A DNA stretch of 64,000 nucleotides, taken from NCBI RefSeq assembly GCF_019915265.1, contig NZ_CP082780.1, positions 2,108,001-2,172,000 of the forward strand, written 5' to 3'. The notes beneath the pieces are model-generated. The model ran no database searches. It was not told the origin of the DNA and saw only the letters and a program-made list of their open reading frames with translations. Below, piece by piece: positions 8,643 through 18,436 of the stretch. The DNA comes from Bacillus aquiflavi (GTDB lineage Bacteria; Bacillota; Bacilli; Bacillales; Cytobacillaceae). Each line of letters begins with the position of its first letter. The stretch's first letter is position 1. Position numbers and translations under genes: made by a program.

Positions 8643-10427
8643 TTATTCAGTCTTTCGTGGGATATAAAAAGAAAATGTCGTACCTTGTCCGAGTTTACTC
8701 TGTACAGAAATATGGCCTTTATGTGCATCGATTATGTTTTTAGCAATTGCTAAACCAAGCCCAGTTCCTGATCTCCCCCTCGTTCTAGCTTTATCTGCTT
8801 TATAAAAACGTTCGAATACGAATGGTAAATCTTCTTCAGGAATACCAGAACCAGTATCTGTAACTTCCATATAGAGGCCTCGTTCATATAATTTAACCGT
8901 TAGTGTAATTGAACCGTTTTCCGGCGTATGTCTAATCGCATTAATAATTAAGTTTGTTAAAATTTGTTCAATTCGATCGGGGTCGAATCGAAACATTGAT
9001 TCTTCATCTTGATAATTTACGAGTAAGTTGACGCCATTTTCCTTTGCTAATCCTTGAAATTTCCGAATAATACGATTAATATACGGTTTAATTGCGACTT
9101 CCTCAACATTTAAAGAAATATGCCCTGCCTCCATTCTAGCGAGGTCTAATAAATCATTTACGAGTCGACCCATTCTTAACGACTCGTCATAGATTACTTG
9201 AGCAATTTCTTTTTTTTCTTCATCAGTGCTAGCAATATCATCAATAATTGCTTCACTATACCCTTGCAGCATTGAAATTGGTGTACGCAATTCATGAGAA
9301 ACGTTTGCGATAAAATCACTTCTTAACTTGTCCAACCGTCTTTCTTCAGTCATATCTCTAATAACAGCTACTGCACCCCTTATAAACGTATTGTTATAAA
9401 GAGGGCTAACGAGCATAACCCACGATCGACCCTGAAACGATATTTCACCGACTTGCTCTTTTTCTGTATTAACCGCAAGCTGAAATAACTCCATTACTTT
9501 TGAAGGAACCGCTTCAGTATTTGCTTCAACTAGTCCCTTTTCATAAAACCAACACTGTAAAAACCGTTCAGCTGGAGGATTTGTAATCAAAATAGTCCCA
9601 TCCCGATTAAAGGTGATAACCCCATCGGCCATACTGCTTAAAATACTCGAAAGCTGCTCTTTTTCTTGACTTAAGGCGTCAATATTAAATTTCAGCTGCC
9701 GACTCATTTGGTTGAACACAGCCGCTAGTTCACCAAGCTCATCATTTGTTAAAATGGGTACTTTCGTATCAAATTTCCCCCGCATTACTTCAATAACGGC
9801 CTCCCGCATTTTACGCAACGGCGCTGTAATACGTGTTGATAAGAAAAATGCAAAAAATGTTGTCAGAACAATTGCTACTCCGGCGGCAAGTAAAATAAAC
9901 TTTGTTGTTGAACGTGTTGTTTCTTGCATGACACCTAGAGATTGGTATATAAATACAGCTCCATTTTGTTCATCTAACTGATGTATCGGGACTCCGATTA
10001 TTAAAACAGGATCATCACTTTCTTCGCCGGTTTGTTCAGGGATAGAGGTAACTTTGGTTACGATCTTGTCCTCTTTAAAGACAGCTTTTAAGTCTTTATC
10101 TTTTGTTAAAAAGCTCGTCGGTAAATCAATAGCATCATTATTTGGCGAATAATAGTAATGATCGGAATCACGGACGACGATTACTTTCGTTACATCGTCA
10201 ACAAGCTCCCACGATATTTCAAGAGCCAATCTCAATTCTTCGTTATTATGGGTTTCAATTATTTTTGCTATTTTTTTTGCTGTATTCGTCAACCCTTTTT
10301 CTGTTTCATTTATATGATAATTCTCAAAGAATTCCAGAAGCATAACAGTTAAGATAAAAAGGACGAACGAAACAAGCAATATAAAGGTCATCCATAATTT
10401 ACCAACTAAATTACGCCATAGTTTCAT
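8643..10427 (-). CDS. resE: sensor histidine kinase ResE
   Basis: ResE senses oxygen limitation or nitric oxide and phosphorylates ResD. The 594-residue protein has membrane helix 1 near residues 12-34, an extracytoplasmic domain to about residue 175, helix 2 ([20 protein letters not shown]), a HAMP segment, a PAS domain ([18 protein letters not shown]), the dimerisation and phosphoacceptor box [18 protein letters not shown] and an ATP-binding domain with [15 protein letters not shown] and GTGLGLAI. All catalytic motifs are intact. Its start overlaps the resD stop by four bases, so the pair is translationally coupled. It is the last gene of the res cluster and is followed by a terminator. Confidence 0.95.
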   Translation of the reverse strand: MKLWRNLVGKLWMTFILLVSFVLFILTVMLLEFFENYHINETEKGLTNTAKKIAKIIETHNNEELRLALEISWELVDDVTKVIVVRDSDHYYYSPNNDAIDLPTSFLTKDKDLKAVFKEDKIVTKVTSIPEQTGEESDDPVLIIGVPIHQLDEQNGAVFIYQSLGVMQETTRSTTKFILLAAGVAIVLTTFFAFFLSTRITAPLRKMREAVIEVMRGKFDTKVPILTNDELGELAAVFNQMSRQLKFNIDALSQEKEQLSSILSSMADGVITFNRDGTILITNPPAERFLQCWFYEKGLVEANTEAVPSKVMELFQLAVNTEKEQVGEISFQGRSWVMLVSPLYNNTFIRGAVAVIRDMTEERRLDKLRSDFIANVSHELRTPISMLQGYSEAIIDDIASTDEEKKEIAQVIYDESLRMGRLVNDLLDLARMEAGHISLNVEEVAIKPYINRIIRKFQGLAKENGVNLLVNYQDEESMFRFDPDRIEQILTNLIINAIRHTPENGSITLTVKLYERGLYMEVTDTGSGIPEEDLPFVFERFYKADKARTRGRSGTGLGLAIAKNIIDAHKGHISVQSKLGQGTTFSFYIPRKTE

Positions 10428-11140
10428 TCATTGATAACCTCAAATTTATAGCCTACTCCCCATACTGTAACAATCATTTTAGCAGCACTTTCAGATACTC
10501 TATTTAATTTTTCACGTAAACGCTTAACATGTGTATCGACTGTTCTCAAATCTCCAAAAAATTCATAATGCCATACTTCTTTTAAAAGCTGTTCCCTGTC
10601 AAATACTTTATCAGGTGTTTTAGCAAAAAAATAAAGTAATTCGTACTCTTTTGGAGTCAAGCTTACTTCTTTTCCGTCTGCAGTCACACGATGTGCGTCA
10701 TTATCAATTGTTAAATGAGGAAAGACGACTACATCTTTTGTCGTTGTATCAGTTTGCAAATAACTTGTTTTTGAGGAACGTCTTAATAAAGCTTTGACAC
10801 GAAAAACAACTTCGCGTGGACTAAAGGGCTTAACTATATAATCATCTGTCCCTACTTCAAACCCTTGTACGCGATTAATTTCTTCGCCTTTAGCTGTTAA
10901 CATGATGACAGGTGTTGACTTTTTTTCTCGTAATTCACGGCATACTTCAATTCCATCTTTTCCTGGCATCATTAAGTCCAGCAGTATTACATCATAATCT
11001 TTTGCTAGCGACTTTGTTAATGCTTCATTTCCGTCTGCTGCTTCTTCAATGGAATAGCCTTCTCGTTCTAAATACATTTTTAATAAACGCCGAATTCTTT
11101 CTTCATCATCAACCACTAAAACTTTAACATCCTTTTCCAT
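10424..11140 (-). CDS. resD: response regulator ResD
   Basis: ResD is the transcription factor for respiration and anaerobic genes. It has an N-terminal receiver domain with the acidic pair VVDDEERIR, the phosphoacceptor Asp in [14 protein letters not shown] (about residue 55), and Lys in [10 protein letters not shown], then an OmpR-type winged-helix domain ([17 protein letters not shown], then [11 protein letters not shown]). The length of 238 residues is normal. The start has a GGGGGATG-type binding site. In B. subtilis resD follows resC closely; here a hairpin and a repeat element (11208-11345) lie between them, so resDE may depend more on its own promoter. Confidence 0.96.
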   Translation of the reverse strand: MEKDVKVLVVDDEERIRRLLKMYLEREGYSIEEAADGNEALTKSLAKDYDVILLDLMMPGKDGIEVCRELREKKSTPVIMLTAKGEEINRVQGFEVGTDDYIVKPFSPREVVFRVKALLRRSSKTSYLQTDTTTKDVVVFPHLTIDNDAHRVTADGKEVSLTPKEYELLYFFAKTPDKVFDREQLLKEVWHYEFFGDLRTVDTHVKRLREKLNRVSESAAKMIVTVWGVGYKFEVINE

Positions 11141-11206
11141 TTCATTTCATCCCCCTTGCTCATTATTGTACATAAAGTTTCTTCTCTTATCTATAGTGTT
11201 GTTAAA

Positions 11207-11237
11207 TAAGCCTTCACTATGTAAAAGTGAAGGCTTA
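11207..11237 (-). terminator. hairpin between resC and resD
   Basis: A perfect ten-base stem, AAGCCTTCAC with GTGAAGGCTT, is followed on the minus strand by TTATTTAA rather than a clean T run. It could reduce read-through from resABC into resDE; it is a weaker terminator candidate than the others listed. Confidence 0.5.
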
Positions 11238-11345
11238 AGACTTATTGATAAACGCTCGCATTCTTCGTTATAACCTTATGAACGATGACTGTTTATTCGC
11301 GTAGGGTAGCTCGATAAGCATTTTCAAATAGTCTTTCGGGCATTT
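11236..11345. repeat. intergenic repeat, AGACTGTTGAC family, copy A
   Basis: Contains ACTTATTGATAAACGCTCGC and ATTCTTCGTTATAACCTTAT, then TTATTCGCG and the GTCTTTCGGGCATTTATT block that is also in the copy near 22.85 kb. It sits between resC and resD, where related genomes have a short gap. Confidence 0.6.
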
Positions 11346-11369
11346 ATTCCAAGTCAGCTTAACACAATA

Positions 11370-12560
11370 TTAAGCATAAGAATGCAATCCTGCAAACACT
11401 AAATTGACTGCAACAAGGTTAAAAATGATAATAGCAAAACCAATCACAGCTAGCCAAGCTGATTTTTCACCATGCCAGCCTCTTGATAGCCGAAGATGGA
11501 GAAAAGCAGCATAAAATAACCACGTAATAAGCGCCCAAACTTCTTTTGGATCCCAACCCCAAAAGCGCGTCCAAGCAATTTGTGCCCATATCATCGCAAA
11601 TATTAATCCACCAAGCGTAAAAACAGGGAATCCGATTAATACAGAGCGATAACTTATTTCATCAACTAACTCAAGGTTCATATTTTTTACAAAAGGTTGG
11701 AATATTGCTGCAATACGCTTTCTGAAAATGAATCTAAACAAAATATATAAAACAATACCTGCTCCAAAGGACCAGATAACTGTGTTTAATTTTTTTGCAT
11801 TTACAATCGCAGGCATTTCGACTAAAGGTTCAAGTCTATCTTCAGTAAGAAGCTCCCCTTCATGCGGACCTACAAGTGCAGGCATTGTAAATACTTCAAC
11901 CGTTTCTGCACCATTTTTGTTAATCCAATTAAACTCCGCTTCATAATTCATGAAAGCAAAAACAGATGTAACGATGACAAAGCCTAATGTAGTAATGAGA
12001 CCAAACATAACTGTCTCTAGGAAAAAAGTTTTTATGCTAAATTTTGTTTGATCTACCACTTTTACTAGGTAAATAACACCTGCTGCAAAACTAATTGCTA
12101 ATATCGCTTGACCTATAGCCGTAGTAGTAACGTGAATTTGCAGCCAATAGCTTTGTAAAGCTGGAATTAGCGGTGAAATCTCCTTCGGAAACATACTTGC
12201 ATAAGCAATGATCAGTAATGCGATCGGTAATGTAAACAAGCCAAGAACAGGCGTTTTATAGATAAAATAAATACCGATAAATGCTCCAACAAGCATCATG
12301 CCGAAAAACGTAGTAAATTCAAACATATTACTTACTGGAGCATGACCCGCTGCAATCCATCTAAAAATAAAATAACCTAATTGTGAAATAAATCCTGCAA
12401 TCGTTAAAATAATCCCAATGGTGGCCCAGCGACTACCCATGTTTCTTTTTTTTTCTTGCAAGCTTTTTTTTTTGAATAATCGTACCACCAAAAAAAAAAG
12501 CGTAGCAATTAAATAAAGAAAAAAAGAAACAAAAAATAAATTACTACTTAACGCTGCCAT
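11370..12560 (-). CDS. resC: cytochrome c biogenesis protein ResC (CcsA/CcmF-type)
   Basis: ResC is the partner of ResB in System II cytochrome c maturation, which carries haem across the membrane and attaches it to apocytochromes. The 396-residue protein is polytopic and has the haem-handling motif [20 protein letters not shown] near the C terminus, with flanking His residues. The ATG at 12560 has an AAGGGGG site. It lies 12 bases after resB on the same strand and is cotranscribed with it. Nothing in the sequence looks damaged. Confidence 0.94.
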   Translation of the reverse strand: MAALSSNLFFVSFFLYLIATLFFLVVRLFKKKSLQEKKRNMGSRWATIGIILTIAGFISQLGYFIFRWIAAGHAPVSNMFEFTTFFGMMLVGAFIGIYFIYKTPVLGLFTLPIALLIIAYASMFPKEISPLIPALQSYWLQIHVTTTAIGQAILAISFAAGVIYLVKVVDQTKFSIKTFFLETVMFGLITTLGFVIVTSVFAFMNYEAEFNWINKNGAETVEVFTMPALVGPHEGELLTEDRLEPLVEMPAIVNAKKLNTVIWSFGAGIVLYILFRFIFRKRIAAIFQPFVKNMNLELVDEISYRSVLIGFPVFTLGGLIFAMIWAQIAWTRFWGWDPKEVWALITWLFYAAFLHLRLSRGWHGEKSAWLAVIGFAIIIFNLVAVNLVFAGLHSYA

Positions 12561-12572
12561 ATTATTACCCCC

Positions 12573-14198
12573 TTATCCATTCTTATTACTTTTTACTTGA
12601 TCTTCCGGTTCACGAATGGACGTGTCTTTTAAAATTAATTCGAGTTCTCGTTTTAAACCATGCCAGTTTTTGTTTGTATGAGCCGCAATCCAAACATCAT
12701 TACCTTTACGCTGTAGCCAAATACGGCGATGATTCCAGTAGGAACCTTGAATGACTCCGATCATAAAAATCGCACCGCCTAACCCAAGAACCCAAAGGGT
12801 TAAATCCTTTCGAACTATTAAACCAGAAACATTTTTTGTTTCTACACCTGCAAAAGCCATCTTATAAGTATTATCTCCAAATGGTTCAATCGTTTGACGA
12901 ATGGCCACAAAGCTAATTTCGCCTTCTTTTTTATCAGGAGTAATAATTTTAAATGCAAAAGCTGGATTATTCGGTGTACGAGATTTTGTTACTGGTTCTT
13001 TATTTTCATTGAATTCAAAATCAGGAAAATACTCGAGAATTTCGACTGCATAGCCGTTTGGTAAAGGGTATTTCTTATCTGGATTATAAAGATCAATTTT
13101 AATCGTTCCAAAAGATTCTTCGGTTTCTTTATTCATTAAATTAAAAGACATTTTATTTAACTCATCTAGTTTATATTCAACTTGATATACTGCGTATTGA
13201 TCAAATTTTAAAGGTTCATTTACTACAATGCTGTAGTCTTTTACTTTTTCAAGTTCAGGTGTCGCCCCGGCGATCTTTTCGCCTTTTCTTTTATAAAGAA
13301 CCGCATCTGTTTGGAAATTCTTTGCAATCATTCCGGAACGATCAAGCGCCTCTTGGAAAACTTCCTTGTCTTTCTCTTTATCATAAACTTCAAGGAGAAA
13401 GCGTTCACTTTTTAAGTAATATTCCCCATCAGTACCGGGAATCACTTTTGTTTCACCTTCACGAACCCATAAAACTTCGTCAACATACATTCCTGGAACG
13501 AAACGGAGCATGCCTCCTATTAAAAAAATGATAAGACCAATATGGTTAACGTAAGGACCCCAACGCGAAAATCGTCCCTTTTCCGCAAGAATATTTCCGT
13601 CTTTTTCACTCACTTTATATCGTTTTTCTGCCAGCTTTCTTTTTACGATATCTAATGATTGTTCATCTTTAATGTTTTCTGTAATACCAAAAATACGCTG
13701 TTTTTTTAAAAATTGTTCATGGCGATCAATCCGCTGGTTTTTTAATGCCCTATATAATGGTATTACCCGATCGAGACTACAAATAACTAACGAAATACCA
13801 ATTGAGGCAATTAAAACTAAATACCACCAAGAGCTGTACAAATTATGAAAACCTAGTTGGTAATATAATTTTCCTAAAAAACCATACTCTTGTTCGTAAT
13901 GTTCTGCTGCAGACACTGTTGGCGGGATAAACGTTTCTTGTGGAAATATTGTTCCAAATGATGAGGCAATAAGCGTAATCACGATTAACCACACACCAAC
14001 TTTTACCGAAGAAAAGAAATTCCATATTTTATCAATTATCGTCTTATTATACGTTTGTGATCGTCGTGCACTTCCCTCATAACGCATATCAATCAGCTTT
14101 TTTTTGTTATCTTCTTCCGTTAGTATCTTTCCGCATGATTCACAAAGAACTGTGCCCAGTGGATTAACATGACCGCATTCACATTTTACTTCATTCAT
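12573..14198 (-). CDS. resB: cytochrome c biogenesis protein ResB
   Basis: ResB forms the haem export and ligation complex with ResC. The 541-residue product starts with a small zinc-ribbon-like segment (CECGHVNPLGTVLCESCGK, residues 5-23). Membrane helices follow near residues 70-90 (VGVWLIVITLIASSFGTIFP), 124-145 and 215-230 (YVNHIGLIIFLIGGMLRF), then a large extracytoplasmic domain and a last helix (LWVLGLGGAIFMIGVIQGSY) before a basic tail. The His in NHIGL is the expected haem ligand region. The start lies 18 bases after the resA stop, consistent with a resABC operon. Confidence 0.94.
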   Translation of the reverse strand: MNEVKCECGHVNPLGTVLCESCGKILTEEDNKKKLIDMRYEGSARRSQTYNKTIIDKIWNFFSSVKVGVWLIVITLIASSFGTIFPQETFIPPTVSAAEHYEQEYGFLGKLYYQLGFHNLYSSWWYLVLIASIGISLVICSLDRVIPLYRALKNQRIDRHEQFLKKQRIFGITENIKDEQSLDIVKRKLAEKRYKVSEKDGNILAEKGRFSRWGPYVNHIGLIIFLIGGMLRFVPGMYVDEVLWVREGETKVIPGTDGEYYLKSERFLLEVYDKEKDKEVFQEALDRSGMIAKNFQTDAVLYKRKGEKIAGATPELEKVKDYSIVVNEPLKFDQYAVYQVEYKLDELNKMSFNLMNKETEESFGTIKIDLYNPDKKYPLPNGYAVEILEYFPDFEFNENKEPVTKSRTPNNPAFAFKIITPDKKEGEISFVAIRQTIEPFGDNTYKMAFAGVETKNVSGLIVRKDLTLWVLGLGGAIFMIGVIQGSYWNHRRIWLQRKGNDVWIAAHTNKNWHGLKRELELILKDTSIREPEDQVKSNKNG

Positions 14199-14216
14199 GT
14201 TAAAAACTCCCTAATT

Positions 14217-14741
14217 TCATGGTTTTATTTGCTCCATAAATTGTTTTATCATTTCCTCCGTTAGTTCACCTGTATGCATTTTGACGACTGTTCCATCTTT
14301 GTCAATCAGAAATGTAACTGGTAAAGGATTTACACCGTATGCATCTTGTGCTTGATCGTCTTTATCAATGACAACCGGAAAAGATAATTGATGCCGCTTT
14401 ACAAATTGTTTAACAGATAGCTCAGATTCACCAACATTTACTGCTATTGTCTGCACACCTTGATCTTTAAATTGTTTATATTGATTGTCCATGAAAGGCA
14501 TTTCCTTTTCACACGGTTTACAAAATGTTCAAAAAAAATTCAATAATACACCTTGACCTTCGTAATCAGAGAGCTGATGTTTATTTCCTTCTAAATCCTC
14601 TAAAATAAAGTCAGGTGCTTTACTACCGATTTTCACCTGATCTACTTTATCTTTATTTTGATTAGCATACAAAGTATAGACAACGGCTCCCGCTAGTACG
14701 AGTAAGATAATCGTTCTGATTACAAACCGCTTTTTTTTCAT
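14217..14741 (-). pseudogene. resA: thiol-disulfide oxidoreductase ResA with stop codon in the active site
   Basis: ResA reduces the CXXC of apocytochrome c before haem attachment. The frame encodes an N-terminal anchor (about residues 7-24) and a thioredoxin-like domain with CKPCEKE, VGESELSVKQFVKRHQ and the cis-Pro loop GVNPLPVTFLIDKDG. The active site should read NFWGTWC; here it reads NFF, TGA, TFC, with the TGA at 14526-14528. Both Trp codons have become TTT and the Gly codon TGA. Full length would be 174 residues. The start at 14741 is ATG with GGGGTG upstream. Taken literally, no active ResA would be made, although resB and resC downstream are intact. The altered block lies within 13 bases. 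Confidence 0.85.
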
Positions 14742-14875
14742 CTGCACACCCCACAATCATCCCTGTTTTAAAATTTACATTTATAATAAGTATTATATCG
14801 GAATTATTATAACATTTTTCACCATGCTCACACTGTTAACATTATGAATGAAATGTGACAGTTCAAACTAATTTT

Positions 14876-15601
14876 TTATTTCAAAGCAATAGTGCGAAGC
14901 TGCTTCACTTCATGCGGAGTTAATTCCCTAATGTCACCTGTTTTCATGCCGTGTAAAGTTAAAAAAGCGTACTGCTCTCTTTTTAATTTTAAGACAGGAT
15001 AACCAAGCTTTTCAAACATCCTGCGGACTTGCCGATTCCTTCCTTCGTGAATGGTTAATTCAACAATGGCTGTTTGTTTTCTTTTATCTAATGATAATAG
15101 TTTAGCTTTAGCGGGTGCTGTTTTTCCGTCTTCAAGATGTACTCCTCTTTCTAAAGTACGCAATATCTCTTTCTGCGGAATGCCTTTTATTTTTGCAACA
15201 TAAACTTTCTCTATCCCTCCTCTAGGGTGCATAAGTAAATTTGCAAACTCACCATCATTAGTTAATAAAAGTAAACCAGATGTATCATAATCGAGTCTTC
15301 CTACTGGGTATATCCTTTGATCCATTTCAGGAAAATAATCAGTTACTACCTTTCTTCCTTTATCATCTTTTACACTTGAGATCACACCACGAGGTTTATA
15401 AAATAAAAAATAAACAGGCTCTTCCTTTTCAATGGGGATCCCATTTACTTCGACGCGATCTGAAGCCGAAACTTTAGCACCTAGCTCTGTCACTATTTTC
15501 CCATTTACTTTTACTTTACCATCGATAATTAATTGTTCTGCCTTTCTTCTTGAAGCGACTCCTGCATGAGCGATTACTTTTTGCAGTCTTTCCAAATACA
15601 T
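14876..15601 (-). CDS. rluB: 23S rRNA pseudouridine synthase RluB
   Basis: RluB makes pseudouridine in helix 93 of 23S rRNA. The 241-residue protein has an N-terminal S4 RNA-binding domain (LQKVIAHAGVASRRKAEQLI) and a RsuA-type catalytic domain with GRLDYDTSGLLLLTNDGE, where the Asp after RL is catalytic, then NRQVRRMFEKLGYPVLKLKR near the end. The ATG at 15601 has AAGAGAGGATG before it. It sits at the head of the res cluster, as in B. subtilis. Confidence 0.94.
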   Translation of the reverse strand: MYLERLQKVIAHAGVASRRKAEQLIIDGKVKVNGKIVTELGAKVSASDRVEVNGIPIEKEEPVYFLFYKPRGVISSVKDDKGRKVVTDYFPEMDQRIYPVGRLDYDTSGLLLLTNDGEFANLLMHPRGGIEKVYVAKIKGIPQKEILRTLERGVHLEDGKTAPAKAKLLSLDKRKQTAIVELTIHEGRNRQVRRMFEKLGYPVLKLKREQYAFLTLHGMKTGDIRELTPHEVKQLRTIALK

Positions 15602-15694
15602 TCATCCTCTCTTTATCCTAGTCCAAAAAACAGGATAACAACTAATTGGTTATAGCATAGGTATGTTGATTGATTGCTTCATATTATCAGAACG

Positions 15695-15800
15695 ACCTTT
15701 TCCACTCTTAAGTTGAAAACGCTTGCCAGTTAAGGTGACAGCACAAAAGCTCTTATTCATAAACCTCAGACAAGCGTTTGTCAACATTGTAATATGTAAA
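15695..15800. repeat. degenerate inverted copy of the AGACTGTTGAC repeat
   Basis: The segment AGACAAGCGTTTGTCAACAT, read in reverse, resembles the TGTTGACAAACGC end of the repeat family. The rest is too diverged to align by eye. The intergenic space 15602-15930 shows nothing else. Confidence 0.35.
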
Positions 15801-15929
15801 GAATTATGACATAGTTTCTCTCATTTTCAAAGAAACCTTATTGTTAAGCAGTTCAAATAACAGTCATTTCAATTTTATTAAAATAGTATTGTCCTTTAAT
15901 TTTACTTTAAGTATGATAATAAAAAAAAA

Positions 15930-15961
15930 AAACAAAAAAAAACACCTTTATAAAAAGGTAT
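15930..15961 (-). terminator. terminator of dacB-spmA-spmB
   Basis: ACCTTT/AAAGGT stem followed by a long T run on the minus strand, 17 bases past the spmB stop. Confidence 0.7.
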
Positions 15962-15977
15962 TTTATCATTTTCATTA

Positions 15978-16523
15978 TTAATTTGTACCAAAAACAAGTC
16001 CGGCAACAATTATTGAAGCAATAATTCCAATTAAATCTGCTAATAACCCAACCTTTAATGCATCTCCCATCCTTTTTATCCCGACTGCTCCAAAATAAAC
16101 AGTCAAAATATAAAGTGTTGTATCTGTACTTCCTTGCATAATTGAAGCTAATCTTCCCAAAAACGAGTCAGGTCCATAGGTAGCTATTATATCAGTTGTC
16201 ATGCCTAATGCAGCTGTACCTGAAATAGGGCGAATAACTGCGAGAGGAACAATTTCTGCTGGAATTCCAACTACCTCAAGTGCTGATCGCATAAAACCGA
16301 CAAAAAACTCGAGTGCTCCTGATGCTCGAAAGATGGAAATTGCAACAAGCATTCCAACTAGAAACGGAATGATTGAGAAAGCAATTGAAATTCCTTCTTT
16401 GCCGCCTTCAACAAAGCTTTCATATGTTGAAACACGCTTCATTGTCCCATATAGTAAAATAAATCCTATTAAAATTGGAATTAACCAAAGTGAAAGTGTA
16501 GCAATAATCTCCATTCTATTCAC
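15978..16523 (-). CDS. spmB: spore maturation protein B
   Basis: SpmB is a membrane protein with a nucleoside-recognition Gate domain that is needed for full core dehydration of the spore. The 181-residue product has four or five membrane helices with the family's IPFLVGMLVAISIFRASGAL and VIRPISGTAALGMTTDI blocks. Its ATG overlaps the spmA stop by four bases. The order dacB-spmA-spmB and the overlaps match the B. subtilis operon, which is transcribed in the mother cell during sporulation. Confidence 0.93.
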   Translation of the reverse strand: MNRMEIIATLSLWLIPILIGFILLYGTMKRVSTYESFVEGGKEGISIAFSIIPFLVGMLVAISIFRASGALEFFVGFMRSALEVVGIPAEIVPLAVIRPISGTAALGMTTDIIATYGPDSFLGRLASIMQGSTDTTLYILTVYFGAVGIKRMGDALKVGLLADLIGIIASIIVAGLVFGTN

Positions 16524-17110
16524 CCTTTGTTGCTTCTTCTAAAGTGAAAATACCGGTCGATAAGAATCGCGCCCATCGTAGAGCAAAATGTTGCAATAAT
16601 TGTTGGTGCAACAATGTCTGTTGGAGCGGCAGATTGATAATTCATTCGAATCGCAATCACGGTTGTAGGAATTATTGTAATACTCGATGTATTTATCGCT
16701 AAAAAAGTGATCATCGATCGGCTTGCTGTATCTTTATTTCCATTCAAAGCTTTTAACTGTTCCATCGCTTTAATTCCAAGCGGCGTTGCTGCATTTCCAA
16801 GTCCAAATAAATTTGCCATCATGTTAGACAAAATATAACCCATTGCTGGATGATGGGGAGGGACTTCGGGAAAAAGTAATTTTACAAGCGGGCGAAATAA
16901 TGCCGAAAGCTTAGTTAATAAACCTGCATCTTGAGCAATCCTCATTAAACCAAGCCAAAAAACAAGGACACTAATAAGACCAATACATAATGTGACGGCA
17001 TCCTGTGCCCCCTTGAAAATTGCTTCATTAACCGCTTCCATCGTTCCGTTTACAATTGCAAAAATAATACCTACTATCGTCATAAATACCCATATATAAT
17101 TAACCATCAT
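16520..17110 (-). CDS. spmA: spore maturation protein A
   Basis: SpmA pairs with SpmB in spore core dehydration. The 196-residue product carries the Gate-domain signature around PAMGYILSNMMANLFGLGNA and MITFLAINTSSITIIPTTVI, with several membrane helices. It overlaps dacB by 11 bases at the 5' end and spmB by four at the 3' end. The start could be either of two adjacent ATG codons (17110 or 17107). Confidence 0.93.
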   Translation of the reverse strand: MMVNYIWVFMTIVGIIFAIVNGTMEAVNEAIFKGAQDAVTLCIGLISVLVFWLGLMRIAQDAGLLTKLSALFRPLVKLLFPEVPPHHPAMGYILSNMMANLFGLGNAATPLGIKAMEQLKALNGNKDTASRSMITFLAINTSSITIIPTTVIAIRMNYQSAAPTDIVAPTIIATFCSTMGAILIDRYFHFRRSNKG

Positions 17111-18224
17111 GAGTCACACCTATCACAGAAGAAAAAAGACTTTTAAAGAAGTCAAAAAAAGACTTTTTTTCTTCCTTCTGCTCATGTTTAAAAAACAATG
17201 GAATTTCCTTTATTGGTTTTTCTTTAAAGTAAACGACTGCAACCCCAATGACATTTGGGACATCTTCATCTTTCGTCCAATCTTTATTTGGTTTCAGCAC
17301 TTTATAATTAATTTTAAATAAATCCTCTTCTTTTTTCGTTACAGGGTATTTAAATGATGTTTTTAAAAAAACTTTATTTTTATAAAAAGAATCCTTAATT
17401 ATCTTCGCTTTAGATGCTCTAACTACTTCAACCATATCGTAATTTTTAAAGCCCTGCTCAAAAAGATAAATATGATCATTCCAATCATCTGGAGCATTTA
17501 ATGTTACTGCAATTAAATGAAGATCGCCTTTCGTCGCCGTTGTAACAAGAGTTCTCTTTGCTCGCTTCGTAAATCCCGTTTTTCCCCCAGTACAATGATC
17601 GTAAAGCTCTGTGAGAAGTCTGTTTTTATTTTTCCAACCTTTATAAGACTTCGTTCCAGAAATTTTTTGATAAGTTTCATTCATCATTGCATATCTAGTT
17701 AAGAGGGCCATATCATAAGGAGTTGAATAATGATCTTCATGATCGTCAAGCCCGTGTGGATTAGAAAAAATCGTATTTTTCATTCCAAGTTCTTTTGCTT
17801 TTTCGTTCATTAAAAAAACAAAACCCTCAACACTTCCGCCGACATGCTCTGCAATTGCATTGGCAGCATCATTACCTGAACGAAGCATTAATCCATAAAC
17901 TAAATCCTCTAATTTTACTTTTTCTCCTTGTGTTAAATATATCGATGATCCTTCTACTTTTACTGCTTTTTCACTTATTTTAACCATTTCTTCTAATTTG
18001 CCTGACTCAATGGCTAAAATAGCAGTCATGATTTTTGTAATACTTGCAATTCTTTGCGGTTCATGTGCATTCTTCTCATATAGAACTCGCCCTGTTTGCT
18101 GCTCGATTAAGATTGCACCGTGAGCACTTACCGATTCGGCAGCATCAACTTGTTTAGAATTCATGATCGCAAACATTGAAACTATGAGGGAGAAGGTGAT
18201 CATGAGTTTAAAGACAACTTTCAT
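17100..18224 (-). CDS. dacB: D-alanyl-D-alanine carboxypeptidase DacB (PBP5*)
   Basis: This sporulation carboxypeptidase trims peptide cross-links in the spore cortex. It has a signal peptide (residues 1-28) and a class A penicillin-binding fold with SITKIM (catalytic Ser and Lys), LRSGNDAANA (SxN) and GGKTGFTKRAK (KTG). A basic C-terminal part follows. The length of 374 residues fits the family. The ATG at 18224 is in a typical context. It is the first gene of the dacB-spmA-spmB operon. Confidence 0.94.
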   Translation of the reverse strand: MKVVFKLMITFSLIVSMFAIMNSKQVDAAESVSAHGAILIEQQTGRVLYEKNAHEPQRIASITKIMTAILAIESGKLEEMVKISEKAVKVEGSSIYLTQGEKVKLEDLVYGLMLRSGNDAANAIAEHVGGSVEGFVFLMNEKAKELGMKNTIFSNPHGLDDHEDHYSTPYDMALLTRYAMMNETYQKISGTKSYKGWKNKNRLLTELYDHCTGGKTGFTKRAKRTLVTTATKGDLHLIAVTLNAPDDWNDHIYLFEQGFKNYDMVEVVRASKAKIIKDSFYKNKVFLKTSFKYPVTKKEEDLFKINYKVLKPNKDWTKDEDVPNVIGVAVVYFKEKPIKEIPLFFKHEQKEEKKSFFDFFKSLFSSVIGVTHDG

Positions 18225-18379
18225 TCTACTAACCTCGTCTCCTTTTTAGTTCAGCTTTCATGCTACAACATCTGGTCAAAAAATTAGAATAAACATGATT
18301 GCTTTTTTTATTAGTTAATTTGTACAAGTTTATGCTGGACAAGGATAGATATGACAATGAAAATCTTTCATACGAATTA

Positions 18380-18420
18380 AAAAGAGCTAGAACCTTCAGC
18401 TTTTTGGCTCTACCTCTTTT
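18380..18420. terminator. terminator between dacB and the dismutase gene
   Basis: Arms AAAGAGCTAGAACC and GGCTCTACCTCTTT pair with two mismatches and are flanked by T-rich sequence on the 3' side and A-rich sequence on the 5' side, so it can act on both strands. It serves the dismutase gene on the minus strand. Confidence 0.65.
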
Positions 18421-18436
18421 TTACAATTATTTGTTT

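Noticed and set aside
14526-14528. TGA in resA as selenocysteine
   Set aside because: The TGA replaces Gly (or Ala) and not Cys, no SECIS-like hairpin is visible, and both active-site Cys are present downstream.
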